In this document: in pieces, positions 9,838 through 17,795 of the stretch
Position numbering within the stretch: position 1 is the stretch's first letter
Layout: each line of letters begins with the position of its first letter
Assembly (NCBI RefSeq): GCF_002211765.1
Contig: NZ_CP022133.1
Location: 1,116,001 to 1,180,000 of the forward strand
Origin: Idiomarina piscisalsi
GTDB taxonomy: Bacteria > Pseudomonadota > Gammaproteobacteria > Enterobacterales > Alteromonadaceae
DNA: 64,000 bases
Reading direction: 5' to 3'
Position numbers and translations under genes: made by a program
The notes under the pieces: model-generated
Databases searched by the model: none
Seen by the model: only the letters and a program-made list of their open reading frames with translations
Told to the model about the DNA's origin: nothing

Positions 9838-9846
9838 TTATCCACA
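9838..9846 (+). promoter_or_regulatory. Consensus DnaA box (TTATCCACA)
   Basis: A perfect match to the high-affinity DnaA box lies in the 152-base gap between the divergent MFS and DUF2066-hda genes. A candidate promoter for the latter, TTGCTG at 9856-9861 and TAATAT at 9879-9884 with a 17-base spacer, starts about ten bases downstream. DnaA binding there could therefore affect transcription of hda, which encodes the regulatory inactivator of DnaA. That regulatory role is inference; a 9-mer can also occur by chance. Confidence 0.5.
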
Positions 9847-9912
9847 AGTTGTTACTTGCTGTTCTGGTTTTGGCTGTTTAATATGCTCTCAAAGTCTCAT
9901 TAGGATGATGTC

Positions 9913-10998
9913 ATGTCACGGTTGCTAAGTCGCTTTGCGTTTATTGCGTCAATTACATTGCTGACAATGCTATACAACGGCGCTGCTCAGGCAAAGCTGG
10001 TTGATAACCTGTACTCGGCAGAGGTGGAAGTTGCTTCACAGAGCAATGCGCATCGCCAGCAAGCCATTCGGGAAGCCTTTGAACGGGTTATTTTGAAAGT
10101 AACCGGACAACCGGAGTCTATTGAGCATGAAGCCGTAAAGCGAGCATTGCGTAGTGTCAGTAATTACCTGATTCAGTATGGCTATAGTGACAATCAGGGG
10201 CAGCGTACATTAAGCGCGACGTTTGATGGTACGAAAATTCGTTCGTTGTTGGCAGAACACCAGTTACCTTATTGGGGCAGTCGTCGGCCAGAGCTTTTAA
10301 TGTGGATAGCTGCTGAAAATGACGACGGGCGTCGCATTATTCTGGACAGCTTTGGGCAATCGGTTTTTGAGCAGCAGCTCGAATTTTATTCGCGTCAATT
10401 CAGCCTGCCTATTCGCCGGCCGTTAATGGATTTAACCGATTCTTTCACTATTTCCGCTATGGATGTTTGGGCGCGTTTTATGCAACCAATAAAAGACACA
10501 TCCAAGCGCTATGGTACTGACGGTATTTTCGTTGGAAAAATCACCCATCATGCTGAAAGCGAAGAGCCATGGAAGCTAGACTGGTCGGTAGAGGTAGGTG
10601 ACAGACGCTTATACGGTCAGGTTTCAGCGACCAGTAAAGACTGGCTGGCGGAGCCGCTTATGCAACAGCTGATGGCTAAACTGTCTTCCATATACAGTGT
10701 TACGGCGTCAGATGACAGTGTCAGCCAAACCATGACTATTAAAGTGGAGGGCTTAAATAAGCTCCAGCACGTTTTAGCACTGGAGTCGTTTCTGAGAAGT
10801 GTTGTGTCGGTTGAGGATGTTGCCTTAAAACATTACTCGCAAGACCTGTCTGAGTTCGATATCGTTATTAACGGTTCGCTCGATCATGTTATTCAAGCGA
10901 TAAATCTTGATGGTCGCTTGCAAATTCGAGACATGGGGCCGTTTGTGAGTATGAGTGAAAACCAGGTACAAACTTATGAATGGCGTGGGGACAATTAA
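9913..10998 (+). CDS. DUF2066 exported protein
   Basis: A 361-residue protein with a cleavable-looking signal peptide (basic start, hydrophobic core, NGAAQA just before KLVDNLYSAEVEV). The early segment HRQQAIREAFERVILKVTGQ is the hallmark of DUF2066, of unknown function; a periplasmic or envelope location is expected. It is coupled to hda through a TAATG overlap at 10996-11000, an association also known from other gammaproteobacteria. Sequence gives no catalytic motif. Confidence 0.78.
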   Translation: MSRLLSRFAFIASITLLTMLYNGAAQAKLVDNLYSAEVEVASQSNAHRQQAIREAFERVILKVTGQPESIEHEAVKRALRSVSNYLIQYGYSDNQGQRTLSATFDGTKIRSLLAEHQLPYWGSRRPELLMWIAAENDDGRRIILDSFGQSVFEQQLEFYSRQFSLPIRRPLMDLTDSFTISAMDVWARFMQPIKDTSKRYGTDGIFVGKITHHAESEEPWKLDWSVEVGDRRLYGQVSATSKDWLAEPLMQQLMAKLSSIYSVTASDDSVSQTMTIKVEGLNKLQHVLALESFLRSVVSVEDVALKHYSQDLSEFDIVINGSLDHVIQAINLDGRLQIRDMGPFVSMSENQVQTYEWRGDN

Positions 10999-11711
10999 TG
11001 CCGCCGCAGCAGTTGCCATTAGCCGTTCAACTTCCTGACGATGAAACCTTTGAGACGTTTCACGAGGGCGACAACAGTACCGCGCTAAAATGGCTGCGAG
11101 TGCTGCCGGAAAAGCAAGCGCCACTCGACATAAGCGAGCAACTGACTTGGCTCTCAGGTCCTGAGGGCGTTGGTAAAAGCCACTTATTGCATAGCTTAGT
11201 CGGTGCCTCCTCTGAAACCAGCCGTGTTTTTTACCTTCCTTTAAAAGAGCTGAGTGACGTAGAGCCAGCGGCGGTGCTGCAAGGTGCTGAGCAGGCCAGT
11301 ATTATCTGCCTGGATGATGTCGATAAGGTGACTGAGGACGAGAGCTGGTGTTATGAATTATTTGCACTGATTAACCGAGTGACAGATAACGAGTACAGTC
11401 GGTTGGTGATGACGGCGAAACAATCGGCGTTAAAAACCGCGGTAAGCTTGCCGGACTTACAGTCCCGTTTTCAATGGGCAACCGCCTTTCAGCTGCAGCC
11501 TCTAACCGATGAGGACAAAGCTCAGGTGTTGTCGCTAAGAGCGCAGTTTCGAGGGCTTGAGTTACCGGATGACGTGGCGGCTTTTATGATTCAACGCTTA
11601 GGCCGCTCGATGCGAGAGTTGATGAGCACGCTGAATGAGCTGGATAAGGCGTCGATTACTTACCAACGCCGGTTAACCATTCCTTTTATTAAAAAAATTC
11701 TGGCCGTTTAG
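10998..11711 (+). CDS. hda: DnaA inactivator Hda
   Basis: A DnaA-related AAA+ protein that, with the DNA-loaded beta clamp, stimulates ATP hydrolysis by DnaA after initiation. Starting at the ATG that overlaps the DUF2066 stop gives 237 residues. The clamp-binding motif QQLPL is at residues 4-8, Walker A GPEGVGKS at 54-61, and Walker B ICLDDVDKV near 103-111. The sensor and lid region LQSRFQWATAFQLQPLTDEDK resembles DnaA domain III. The start at 10980 (MAWGQL extension) is less likely because it lies inside the preceding gene. The end overlaps the convergent DUF2069 gene by 4 bases. Confidence 0.93.
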   Translation: MPPQQLPLAVQLPDDETFETFHEGDNSTALKWLRVLPEKQAPLDISEQLTWLSGPEGVGKSHLLHSLVGASSETSRVFYLPLKELSDVEPAAVLQGAEQASIICLDDVDKVTEDESWCYELFALINRVTDNEYSRLVMTAKQSALKTAVSLPDLQSRFQWATAFQLQPLTDEDKAQVLSLRAQFRGLELPDDVAAFMIQRLGRSMRELMSTLNELDKASITYQRRLTIPFIKKILAV

Positions 11712-12097
11712 TCCTGATCGTTCAGTTTTTTCAGACCCAAACCTAATTCACGTCCTTTATAGCGTGCGAACCCCGTTGCCCCAATGAATGCGCCTACTGC
11801 AAAAAGTAGCTCTAATGCCGCCCAGATACGTTCATCGGGATGGGTCCACAGGGTGGTTAACGCATGTAAAAAATACAGCATTAAAATAAAGTTAGCCCAG
11901 GCGTGAGTGTAAGGCTTGCCGCGAATAAGGCCGGGTAACGGAAATAACAATGGCAATACCCAAAACAATAAAGATAAGGTTGTGGGTAAAGACGCCGGCG
12001 CGGAATCGGGCAGGCTATGCCAAAGCGATACTAAAATCAGTAGTGGCCAGTAACATAAATGAGTTAATACTCGATAAAACTGTGGGGATGTTGGCAT
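11708..12097 (-). CDS. DUF2069 inner-membrane protein
   Basis: A 129-residue protein with about four membrane helices (including LLILVSLWHSL, LLFWVLPLLFPLPGLI, FILMLYFLHALTTLW and ALELLFAVGAFIGATGFA). The pattern LIRGKPYTHAWANFILMLYFLHALTTLW with a C-terminal RYKGRELGL is typical of DUF2069, whose function is unknown. It follows wrbA by nine bases in the minus-strand yfgD-wrbA-DUF2069 group, and overlaps the end of hda by 4 bases. Confidence 0.8.
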   Translation of the reverse strand: MPTSPQFYRVLTHLCYWPLLILVSLWHSLPDSAPASLPTTLSLLFWVLPLLFPLPGLIRGKPYTHAWANFILMLYFLHALTTLWTHPDERIWAALELLFAVGAFIGATGFARYKGRELGLGLKKLNDQD

Positions 12098-12106
12098 TTA
12101 TCAATC

Positions 12107-12664
12107 CTAAGACATTAACTTTTGAGCGGCAGAGGCAACGCGCTTACCCAGAGCAACAGCCAATTGACGTTCGTGATCGGTGAGTTTGCCGGAATGGTCA
12201 ACGTGGCTGGCACCATACGGTGACCCGCCGGAATCCGTTTGGTGTAACGCCGGTTCAGAGTAGGGCAGACCGACTAATAACATGCCATGGTGCAACAATG
12301 GCAAAGCAAGGCTCAGTAATGTTGATTCCTGGCCGCCATGCAAAGAACTGGACGAGGTAAATACCGCACCTGGCTTGTCTGCTAACGTTGCTGATAGCCA
12401 TTGTGCTGAGGTGCTTTCCCAAAAATTCTGTAACCCAGAAGCCATATGCCCGAAGCGTGTCGGGCTGCCGAGAATGAGTGCATCGCACTGCTCAAGGTCT
12501 TTTGTGTTGACCTCTAAATCACGCTCACTGGCGGCGTCACTGGCGGTATTAACCGTTCTCAGCAATGCTTCTCCGCCGGCACTGGCTACTCCTTCTGCAA
12601 TGGCATCGGCCAATTGTTGAGTTGCACCACCGCGGCTGTAATAGAGGATTAAAACCTGTGTCAT
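12107..12664 (-). CDS. wrbA: NAD(P)H:quinone oxidoreductase, WrbA family
   Basis: A 185-residue flavodoxin-like FMN enzyme that reduces quinones by two electrons. Visible family blocks are the phosphate loop LYYSRGGATQQLADAIAEGV, LILGSPTRFGHMASGLQNFWE, the flavin-stacking FTSSSSLHGGQEST and the GGSPYGASHV loop. The start codon shares one base with the stop of the yfgD-like gene upstream (TAATG). It is somewhat shorter than E. coli WrbA (198 residues). Its partners with an ArsC-fold reductase and a small membrane protein suggest a redox-related operon, which is inference. Confidence 0.87.
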   Translation of the reverse strand: MTQVLILYYSRGGATQQLADAIAEGVASAGGEALLRTVNTASDAASERDLEVNTKDLEQCDALILGSPTRFGHMASGLQNFWESTSAQWLSATLADKPGAVFTSSSSLHGGQESTLLSLALPLLHHGMLLVGLPYSEPALHQTDSGGSPYGASHVDHSGKLTDHERQLAVALGKRVASAAQKLMS

Positions 12665-13011
12665 TAAAGAATATCCAGTACCGATTCAGGCGGACGGCCA
12701 ATCGCGGCTTTGTCGCCTTTTATCACGATAGGGCGCTCAATGAGTTTAGGGTTATTGACCATAGCCGTTATCAACTCGTTTTCGTCGCTAACGCCAGCGA
12801 GCCCCAGCTCCTTGTAGATGGCTTCTTTTTTGCGCATCAGTTCGTCTGCAGAAAGACCAAGTTTATTTAAAATATCCTTTAACTCCGCAGCATTTGGCGG
12901 GGTTTTGAGGTATTCCACAACCTCTGGTTCAATAGACTTTTCTTTGAGAAGCTCAAGGGTTTGTCTTGATTTTGAACAACGTGGGTTATGATAAATTGTT
13001 ACTTCGCTCAT
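12664..13011 (-). CDS. yfgD: ArsC-family reductase YfgD
   Basis: A thioredoxin-fold protein of the arsenate reductase family. The ATG at 13011 is chosen because AAGGT lies about ten bases upstream, giving 115 residues; a GTG at 13044 would add 11. The active-site motif YHNPRCSKSRQTLELL puts the catalytic cysteine at residue 12, as in ArsC. The conserved arginine region LIERPIVIKGDKAAIGRPPE follows. Its neighbourhood (hda, bepA, perM, bcp) is that of E. coli yfgD, so yfgD is a better label than a dedicated arsenic-resistance arsC. No arsenite pump is nearby. Confidence 0.85.
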   Translation of the reverse strand: MSEVTIYHNPRCSKSRQTLELLKEKSIEPEVVEYLKTPPNAAELKDILNKLGLSADELMRKKEAIYKELGLAGVSDENELITAMVNNPKLIERPIVIKGDKAAIGRPPESVLDIL

Positions 13012-13069
13012 TTTTGTCGTACCTTGTAGTCTCTTGTAATGCACTAATACTAACTAAACGGGGTTAAGA

Positions 13070-13516
13070 ATGAAACTCGCGGTCATTGCTTTCGCTGCTT
13101 CTTTTCTGCTGTTGGGCTGCTCTGAGCAGGCCAATGTTACTACGGATAATGGAAAAACCTACGACTGGTCGTCGATGCACGGAAAGACGGTTGTTGTGAA
13201 TTACTTTGCCGAGTGGTGTGCGCCTTGTTTAAGAGAGTTGCCAGAGCTTAACGAGTTTCATCACCAAAAGCCTGACAATGTCGAATTGATAGGTGTGAGT
13301 TTTGATCCAATGTCGAACGAAGACTTAGCTGCATTGAAAGAAAAGCACGGCATCGAGTTTCCGCTCGTGTTAACTCAGCCCGCTCCCGCTTTCCCTTTTG
13401 AACGTCCGAATATGTTGCCGGCAACTTACGTGATTCGGTCTGATGGCAGTGTCGATGGCCCACTAATGGGCGAGCAGACGCTGGGCTCGCTTAAGAACGC
13501 AGTAGGGGCTGAATAA
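13070..13516 (+). CDS. TlpA/ResA-like thioredoxin lipoprotein
   Basis: A 148-residue thioredoxin-fold protein of the TlpA/ResA/AhpC-TSA type, tethered outside the cytoplasmic membrane by a lipobox (LLLGC, Cys17). The redox motif WCAPC carries Cys50 and Cys53. ATYVIRSDG near the C-terminus holds the cis-proline-type region. Such proteins reduce disulfides in periplasmic substrates, for example in cytochrome maturation or oxidative defence; the target is unknown here. It is divergent from yfgD and converges on bepA with only two bases between stop codons. Confidence 0.85.
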   Translation: MKLAVIAFAASFLLLGCSEQANVTTDNGKTYDWSSMHGKTVVVNYFAEWCAPCLRELPELNEFHHQKPDNVELIGVSFDPMSNEDLAALKEKHGIEFPLVLTQPAPAFPFERPNMLPATYVIRSDGSVDGPLMGEQTLGSLKNAVGAE

Positions 13517-13518
13517 AC

Positions 13519-14970
13519 TTACATCATGTTACGGGCTTGATTTTCCATTGCCCGCAGCTGGTCAATACGGGCGTTGATGCGCTTACGGGTGACGTCATTG
13601 TCGGTGTGATTATGGGCGGTATGAAGCTGGTTAATGGCCAGTGAGAAATTACCTCGTAATGCTAACGCTTCAGCGCGTGTTTCATACATGGCCGCTCGTT
13701 TGCCGCTTTTCTCATAGACCCGGGTCAGTAAGTCCAGCGCAAGTGGGTGACTTGGATTTTGCAGCAGAAATTCGCGCAACAGCTTTTCTGCCAGCTTCCC
13801 GTTACCGGACGTAAGTGCCGCATTGGCGAAGTTTATGGTAATAACCGGTTCGGTTGGCTGACGAATGTATTTGCTTTCTAACCAATCCATAACGTACTGG
13901 TAGTTTTCCTGCCCCAGTAAAATATCGGTTTGAACGTCAATATAAAATGGATTGCTGGGGTCGTCCCGGAGCAGTGTTTCCATATGTTCTGAAGCCGTAT
14001 TTAACTGACCGCGATCCAAGGCAATAATAGCCAGGCCGTAGGCACCAGCGCGTTGTGTGATTGGGTTGTTACTCTCAGCCATGTCCTGAAAATCGGATAC
14101 GGAAGGGTTTTGGGTGTAACGAGCTTGCACGCGAGCCTTAGCCAGCGCAAATTCAAGACTTGGCTTAACGTCGGCACGGCGCATAGATTCAGCGCGTGCT
14201 CGGGTATCAGCGATACGGGATTCAGGCAGCGGATGCGTCATCAACATCTCTGGTGGCTTGCTGACATAACGATACTTTTCCGCCAGGCGGCCAAAAAAAT
14301 CGGGTGCGCCCATCGGATCAAAGCCGGCCGCCAGCAACACTGATAAGCCGATACGGTCCGCTTCTTTTTCATAAAGTCGTGTGTAATTAATTTGTGACTG
14401 GCTGGTAGCGCCGAGTGTGGTGTACAGACCGGCCATGCCGGCTTCTGGGTTTGCCATGCCTAATAGAATGGAGCCAATAACACCGGCAATGGTCATTGGC
14501 ATATTTTGTTGCTGTTCTTGCATGCGCCGAACAATGTGACGCTGCGTTACGTGTGCCACTTCGTGACCTAAGACGGCAGCAAGTTCTGACTCGGTGCGGG
14601 CTTCTTCTATAAGCCCCGTATGAACACCGACATATCCGCCCATAAAGGCAAATGCATTAATTTGCTTATTACGTATCCAGAAAAAGTTAAATGGGTATTT
14701 GACGCCGCTGCTGTGACGAACCAAACGTTGTCCCAAGTTGCTTAAGTAGCTATCGAGTACCGGATCGTAAAGAATGGGGGCCTGCGCTCTTACCTGACGC
14801 ATGTAAAAGTCGCCAACCACTTGTTCGCGTTCAATGCTCAGAAAGGCTGCACCCGTGGTGCCTATTTCCGGAAGTCTGCGACTGTCTTGTGCGCTGTATG
14901 CAAATGCAGTAAAAAAGGTGGTAACAGCGACAACAGCGGGCAACAAAGTTTTTAGCAGCGTTTTATACAT
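13519..14970 (-). CDS. bepA: Beta-barrel assembly-enhancing protease BepA (M48)
   Basis: A 483-residue periplasmic metalloprotease and chaperone that assists or degrades stalled outer-membrane proteins at the BAM and Lpt machineries. A signal peptide ends near AFAYSAQ. The zinc motif HEVAH is at 136-140, with the third ligand in EKEADRIG at about 201-208. The C-terminal half is TPR-like (PSNPFYIDVQTDILLGQENY, LREFLLQNPSHPLALDLL). Order with perM and yfgD is as in E. coli. The BAM lipoprotein gene bamC is nearby at 17795. Confidence 0.92.
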   Translation of the reverse strand: MYKTLLKTLLPAVVAVTTFFTAFAYSAQDSRRLPEIGTTGAAFLSIEREQVVGDFYMRQVRAQAPILYDPVLDSYLSNLGQRLVRHSSGVKYPFNFFWIRNKQINAFAFMGGYVGVHTGLIEEARTESELAAVLGHEVAHVTQRHIVRRMQEQQQNMPMTIAGVIGSILLGMANPEAGMAGLYTTLGATSQSQINYTRLYEKEADRIGLSVLLAAGFDPMGAPDFFGRLAEKYRYVSKPPEMLMTHPLPESRIADTRARAESMRRADVKPSLEFALAKARVQARYTQNPSVSDFQDMAESNNPITQRAGAYGLAIIALDRGQLNTASEHMETLLRDDPSNPFYIDVQTDILLGQENYQYVMDWLESKYIRQPTEPVITINFANAALTSGNGKLAEKLLREFLLQNPSHPLALDLLTRVYEKSGKRAAMYETRAEALALRGNFSLAINQLHTAHNHTDNDVTRKRINARIDQLRAMENQARNMM

Positions 14971-15122
14971 CGACGACTCAATTAATGAAGTTACAAATAC
15001 TCAGGTTTTGTCACTGATAAGAGTGATTTTCTCATCTTTAGTTCCTTTTTACTCTATGGGGTTATGGAAAGATTGCAAGGACTGATATTATCCTTGTAAG
15101 AATCTCCGGGAGATAACAGTTC

Positions 15123-16217
15123 ATGTTTGATTACATAAAGCAGTGGTATCAACGTAAGTTTGCCGATCCTAACGCAGTCACCTTATTTCTGTTGCTGGTG
15201 GTGACAGTCGTTGTCATTGTTCTGTTTGGTAACTTACTGGCCCCTCTGATTGTTGCTATTGCATTGGCTTACTTACTAGACTGGCCGGTAACCCGCCTTA
15301 TGTATATGGGCATGTCTCGCTTAAGTGCGACTGTTATTACGTTTGTGGCGTTTCTGGCGCTGGCCATTACTGTGCTGTTAACACTGGTTCCGGTGATTTG
15401 GCAGCAAAGTATGACTCTTATTCAAGAATTGCCAAACATGATAGGCAACTTACAGATATGGCTGCATAAACTACCGGAAATGTTTCCAAGCGTTATTGAT
15501 GAAAGCCAAATTAATGAACTGACGCAGTCTCTGAAAAACCGTGTTGTTGGCTTTGGGGAAAGTTTGGTGACTGTCTCGCTGACGTCCTTGGTAAACCTGA
15601 TGGCGATGCTGGTGTATTTAATCGTCGTCCCCCTGCTTATTTTCTTCATGCTGAAAGATCGCGACGTGTTAATGGCTAACTTCAGTAAGTTACTGCCGTC
15701 TAACCGTGCGCTTATCACTCAGGTTGGACAGGAAATGAACCTGCAAATCATGAATTACATTCGTGGTAAGGTGATTGAAATTATTGTCGTGGCGATAGTG
15801 TCCTTTGTCACTTTCAGCCTGTTTGGGCTTCAGTACGCCTTGTTGTTAGCTATTTTGGTCGGCTTCTCGGTGCTTATTCCCTACATTGGTGCGGCGGTAG
15901 TCACTATTCCGGTGGTGTTAGTGGCGTTGTTCCAGTTTGGACCGACGGCACCGTTTGTGTGGGTAACGGTTGCTTATCTCGTTATTCAGGCGCTTGACGG
16001 TAATTTATTAGTACCTTTGCTGTTCTCCGAAGCCGTTAGCCTAAACCCGGTCTATATTATCGCGGCGGTATTGATATTCGGCGGTATTTGGGGGTTCTGG
16101 GGCGTGTTCTTTGCTATTCCATTGGCCAGTCTGGTCAAGGCGGTCATTACCGCATGGGACACCGGAGCAAGCGGAATAGAGCCACCAGTAGAGGAAGCCA
16201 AAAAAGCCTCGTCATAA
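15123..16217 (+). CDS. perM: AI-2E family transporter / PerM permease
   Basis: A 364-residue inner-membrane protein of the AI-2 exporter-like family with about seven or eight membrane helices: two N-terminal helices, a central amphipathic region (PNMIGNLQIWLHKLPEMFP), and a C-terminal helical bundle. The conserved LIPYIGAAVVTIPV and ALDGNLLVPLLFSEAVSLNPVYII blocks are clear. Despite the family name, transport of autoinducer-2 is not shown for PerM. It lies divergent from bepA and convergent with bcp, the synteny of E. coli perM. Its stop codon is inside a terminator hairpin. Confidence 0.9.
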   Translation: MFDYIKQWYQRKFADPNAVTLFLLLVVTVVVIVLFGNLLAPLIVAIALAYLLDWPVTRLMYMGMSRLSATVITFVAFLALAITVLLTLVPVIWQQSMTLIQELPNMIGNLQIWLHKLPEMFPSVIDESQINELTQSLKNRVVGFGESLVTVSLTSLVNLMAMLVYLIVVPLLIFFMLKDRDVLMANFSKLLPSNRALITQVGQEMNLQIMNYIRGKVIEIIVVAIVSFVTFSLFGLQYALLLAILVGFSVLIPYIGAAVVTIPVVLVALFQFGPTAPFVWVTVAYLVIQALDGNLLVPLLFSEAVSLNPVYIIAAVLIFGGIWGFWGVFFAIPLASLVKAVITAWDTGASGIEPPVEEAKKASS

Positions 16218-16227
16218 TGGACGAGGC
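16206..16227. terminator. Bidirectional rho-independent terminator between perM and bcp
   Basis: A perfect 8-base stem (GCCTCGTC / GACGAGGC) with a six-base loop contains the perM stop codon. On the minus strand the stem is followed by six T, a strong terminator for bcp. On the plus strand it is followed by only TTTG, so it is weaker for perM. Confidence 0.85.
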
Positions 16228-16250
16228 TTTGTATTGAATGCCAGTCGGGC

Positions 16251-16718
16251 TTAGCCTTTCAGGTGCTCTAAGACCACGTCGTGGTGTTCTTTGGTTTTGA
16301 ACTTATTGAATACCTTTGAAATGGTTCCGTCTTGTTCAACCAAAAAGCTAATACGATGAATACCGTCGTATTCTTTACCCATAAATTTCTTAAGGCCCCA
16401 AACACCGAAGTCTTCAGCAACTTTATGGTCTTCGTCGCTAAGCAGGGTGAAGTTCAATTCATCACGTTCAGTGAACTTCGCCAAACGCTTAGGAGCGTCA
16501 GGGCTAATACCCACTGAAACAACGTTATGTTTCGCCAACTCGTCACGCTGGTCCCGCAAGTTCTGAGCTTGCACGGTGCAGCCTGGTGTCATGGCTTTCG
16601 GGTAAAAGTAAACTAGTACACGGTGCTCTTTTAGTAAGTCTTTTAGCGACACTTCGTTTTCATTTGCGTCGAGTAGTGTGAACTCAGGCGCTTTGTCGCC
16701 AGCTTGCAATGTATTCAT
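16251..16718 (-). CDS. bcp: Thioredoxin-dependent peroxiredoxin Bcp
   Basis: A 155-residue peroxiredoxin reducing peroxides in the cytoplasm. The ATG at 16718 is chosen because AAGGAGA lies seven bases upstream; an in-frame start at 16766 would add 16 unrelated residues. The peroxidatic cysteine is C47 in PGCTVQAQNLRDQ. The position of the resolving cysteine of E. coli Bcp (five residues later) is glutamine here, so this is probably the 1-Cys variant. HRISFLVEQDGTI completes the family signature. It converges on perM. Confidence 0.93.
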   Translation of the reverse strand: MNTLQAGDKAPEFTLLDANENEVSLKDLLKEHRVLVYFYPKAMTPGCTVQAQNLRDQRDELAKHNVVSVGISPDAPKRLAKFTERDELNFTLLSDEDHKVAEDFGVWGLKKFMGKEYDGIHRISFLVEQDGTISKVFNKFKTKEHHDVVLEHLKG

Positions 16719-16904
16719 GACGGTCTCCTTAGTATTCCAATAAATGAATAGGGGTATCTTAACCAACAGCTTATACGTTAGGAAAGCTTAGTCCGGTTTT
16801 TCTTAGGTTTACGGAACCTTCTGACTAAGATACGTTCCTATCTCTTGTGTTTCGTTAGGGCTGGCATTAACATTGTTGCCCAAAATTTAGGACTTGGAGA
16901 AGGT

Positions 16905-17795
16905 ATGCTGAAAGGCAGTATCGTTGCACTGGTCACTCCTTTTACCAAATACGGTAATGTGGACTACAGCGAACTTGAGTTTCTGGTAGAACAACATATA
17001 AAAGCAGGAACCGACGCTATTGTTGCCGTGGGAACAACAGGCGAGTCAACGACATTAACTCACGAAGAGCATATTAATGTGGTCAATGCGGTGGTGGAGC
17101 TGAGCGCTGGGCGTATTAGCGTTATTGCCGGGAACGGCTCTAACTCAACCAGTGAAGCCGTGCAACTGACTGAAAAGATGACTCAAGCCGGCGTTGATGG
17201 CTTTTTAAATGTCACTCCTTATTACAATAAGCCTTCTATGGCCGGACTGATGGCGCACTTCGAAGCCTGCGCGGATGTTACTGATAAACCTCAAATTCTT
17301 TATAATGTGCCGGGTCGGACCTGCTCGGACATGACGCCGGATATTATCGAAAAGCTGGCACAAATCCCGGGCGTTGTCGGTGTGAAAGAAGCGACCGGTG
17401 ATGTCAGTCGAGTTGCTGAGCTGAAAAAGCGCTGCGGCGACGACTTTATTTTATTAAGTGGGGACGACCCAACGTCTCGTGAGTTCATGTTTGCAGGGGG
17501 CCATGGTGTTATCAGTGTCACCGCCAACATTGCACCTGAACAGATCAAAGCGATGGTCGATGCTGCGGTAAATGGTGATGCCGATACGGCAAATAAAATC
17601 GATGAGCAACTTGCTCCCTTGCATGAAATGCTTTTTATTGAGTCGAATCCTATTCCAGTAAAGTGGGCGTTAGCGCTCATGGGATGGTGTAGTGCCAATT
17701 ATCGTCTCCCGTTAACTCCGCCGGAAGAGGCGAATCAAGCCATTATCGAAGCGGTGTTGGAAAAAGCTAACCTTATAAATACTCAGGAGTCATAA
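16905..17795 (+). CDS. dapA: 4-hydroxy-tetrahydrodipicolinate synthase
   Basis: Condenses pyruvate with aspartate semialdehyde, the committed step of lysine and diaminopimelate synthesis. The ATG at 16905 has GGAGAAGG just upstream and gives 296 residues; a TTG at 16845 would add 20. Visible features are ALVTPFT, the pyruvate-binding GTTGEST, LYNVPGRT with the catalytic-triad tyrosine, and the Schiff-base lysine K161 in GVKEATGD. The stop overlaps the bamC start (ATAATG). dapE and riboswitch-controlled lysC in the same window act in the same pathway. Confidence 0.97.
   Translation: MLKGSIVALVTPFTKYGNVDYSELEFLVEQHIKAGTDAIVAVGTTGESTTLTHEEHINVVNAVVELSAGRISVIAGNGSNSTSEAVQLTEKMTQAGVDGFLNVTPYYNKPSMAGLMAHFEACADVTDKPQILYNVPGRTCSDMTPDIIEKLAQIPGVVGVKEATGDVSRVAELKKRCGDDFILLSGDDPTSREFMFAGGHGVISVTANIAPEQIKAMVDAAVNGDADTANKIDEQLAPLHEMLFIESNPIPVKWALALMGWCSANYRLPLTPPEEANQAIIEAVLEKANLINTQES

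Noticed and set aside
12664..13011. An arsenic-resistance operon based on the ArsC-fold gene
   Set aside because: No arsB, acr3 or arsR nearby; synteny identifies it as yfgD.
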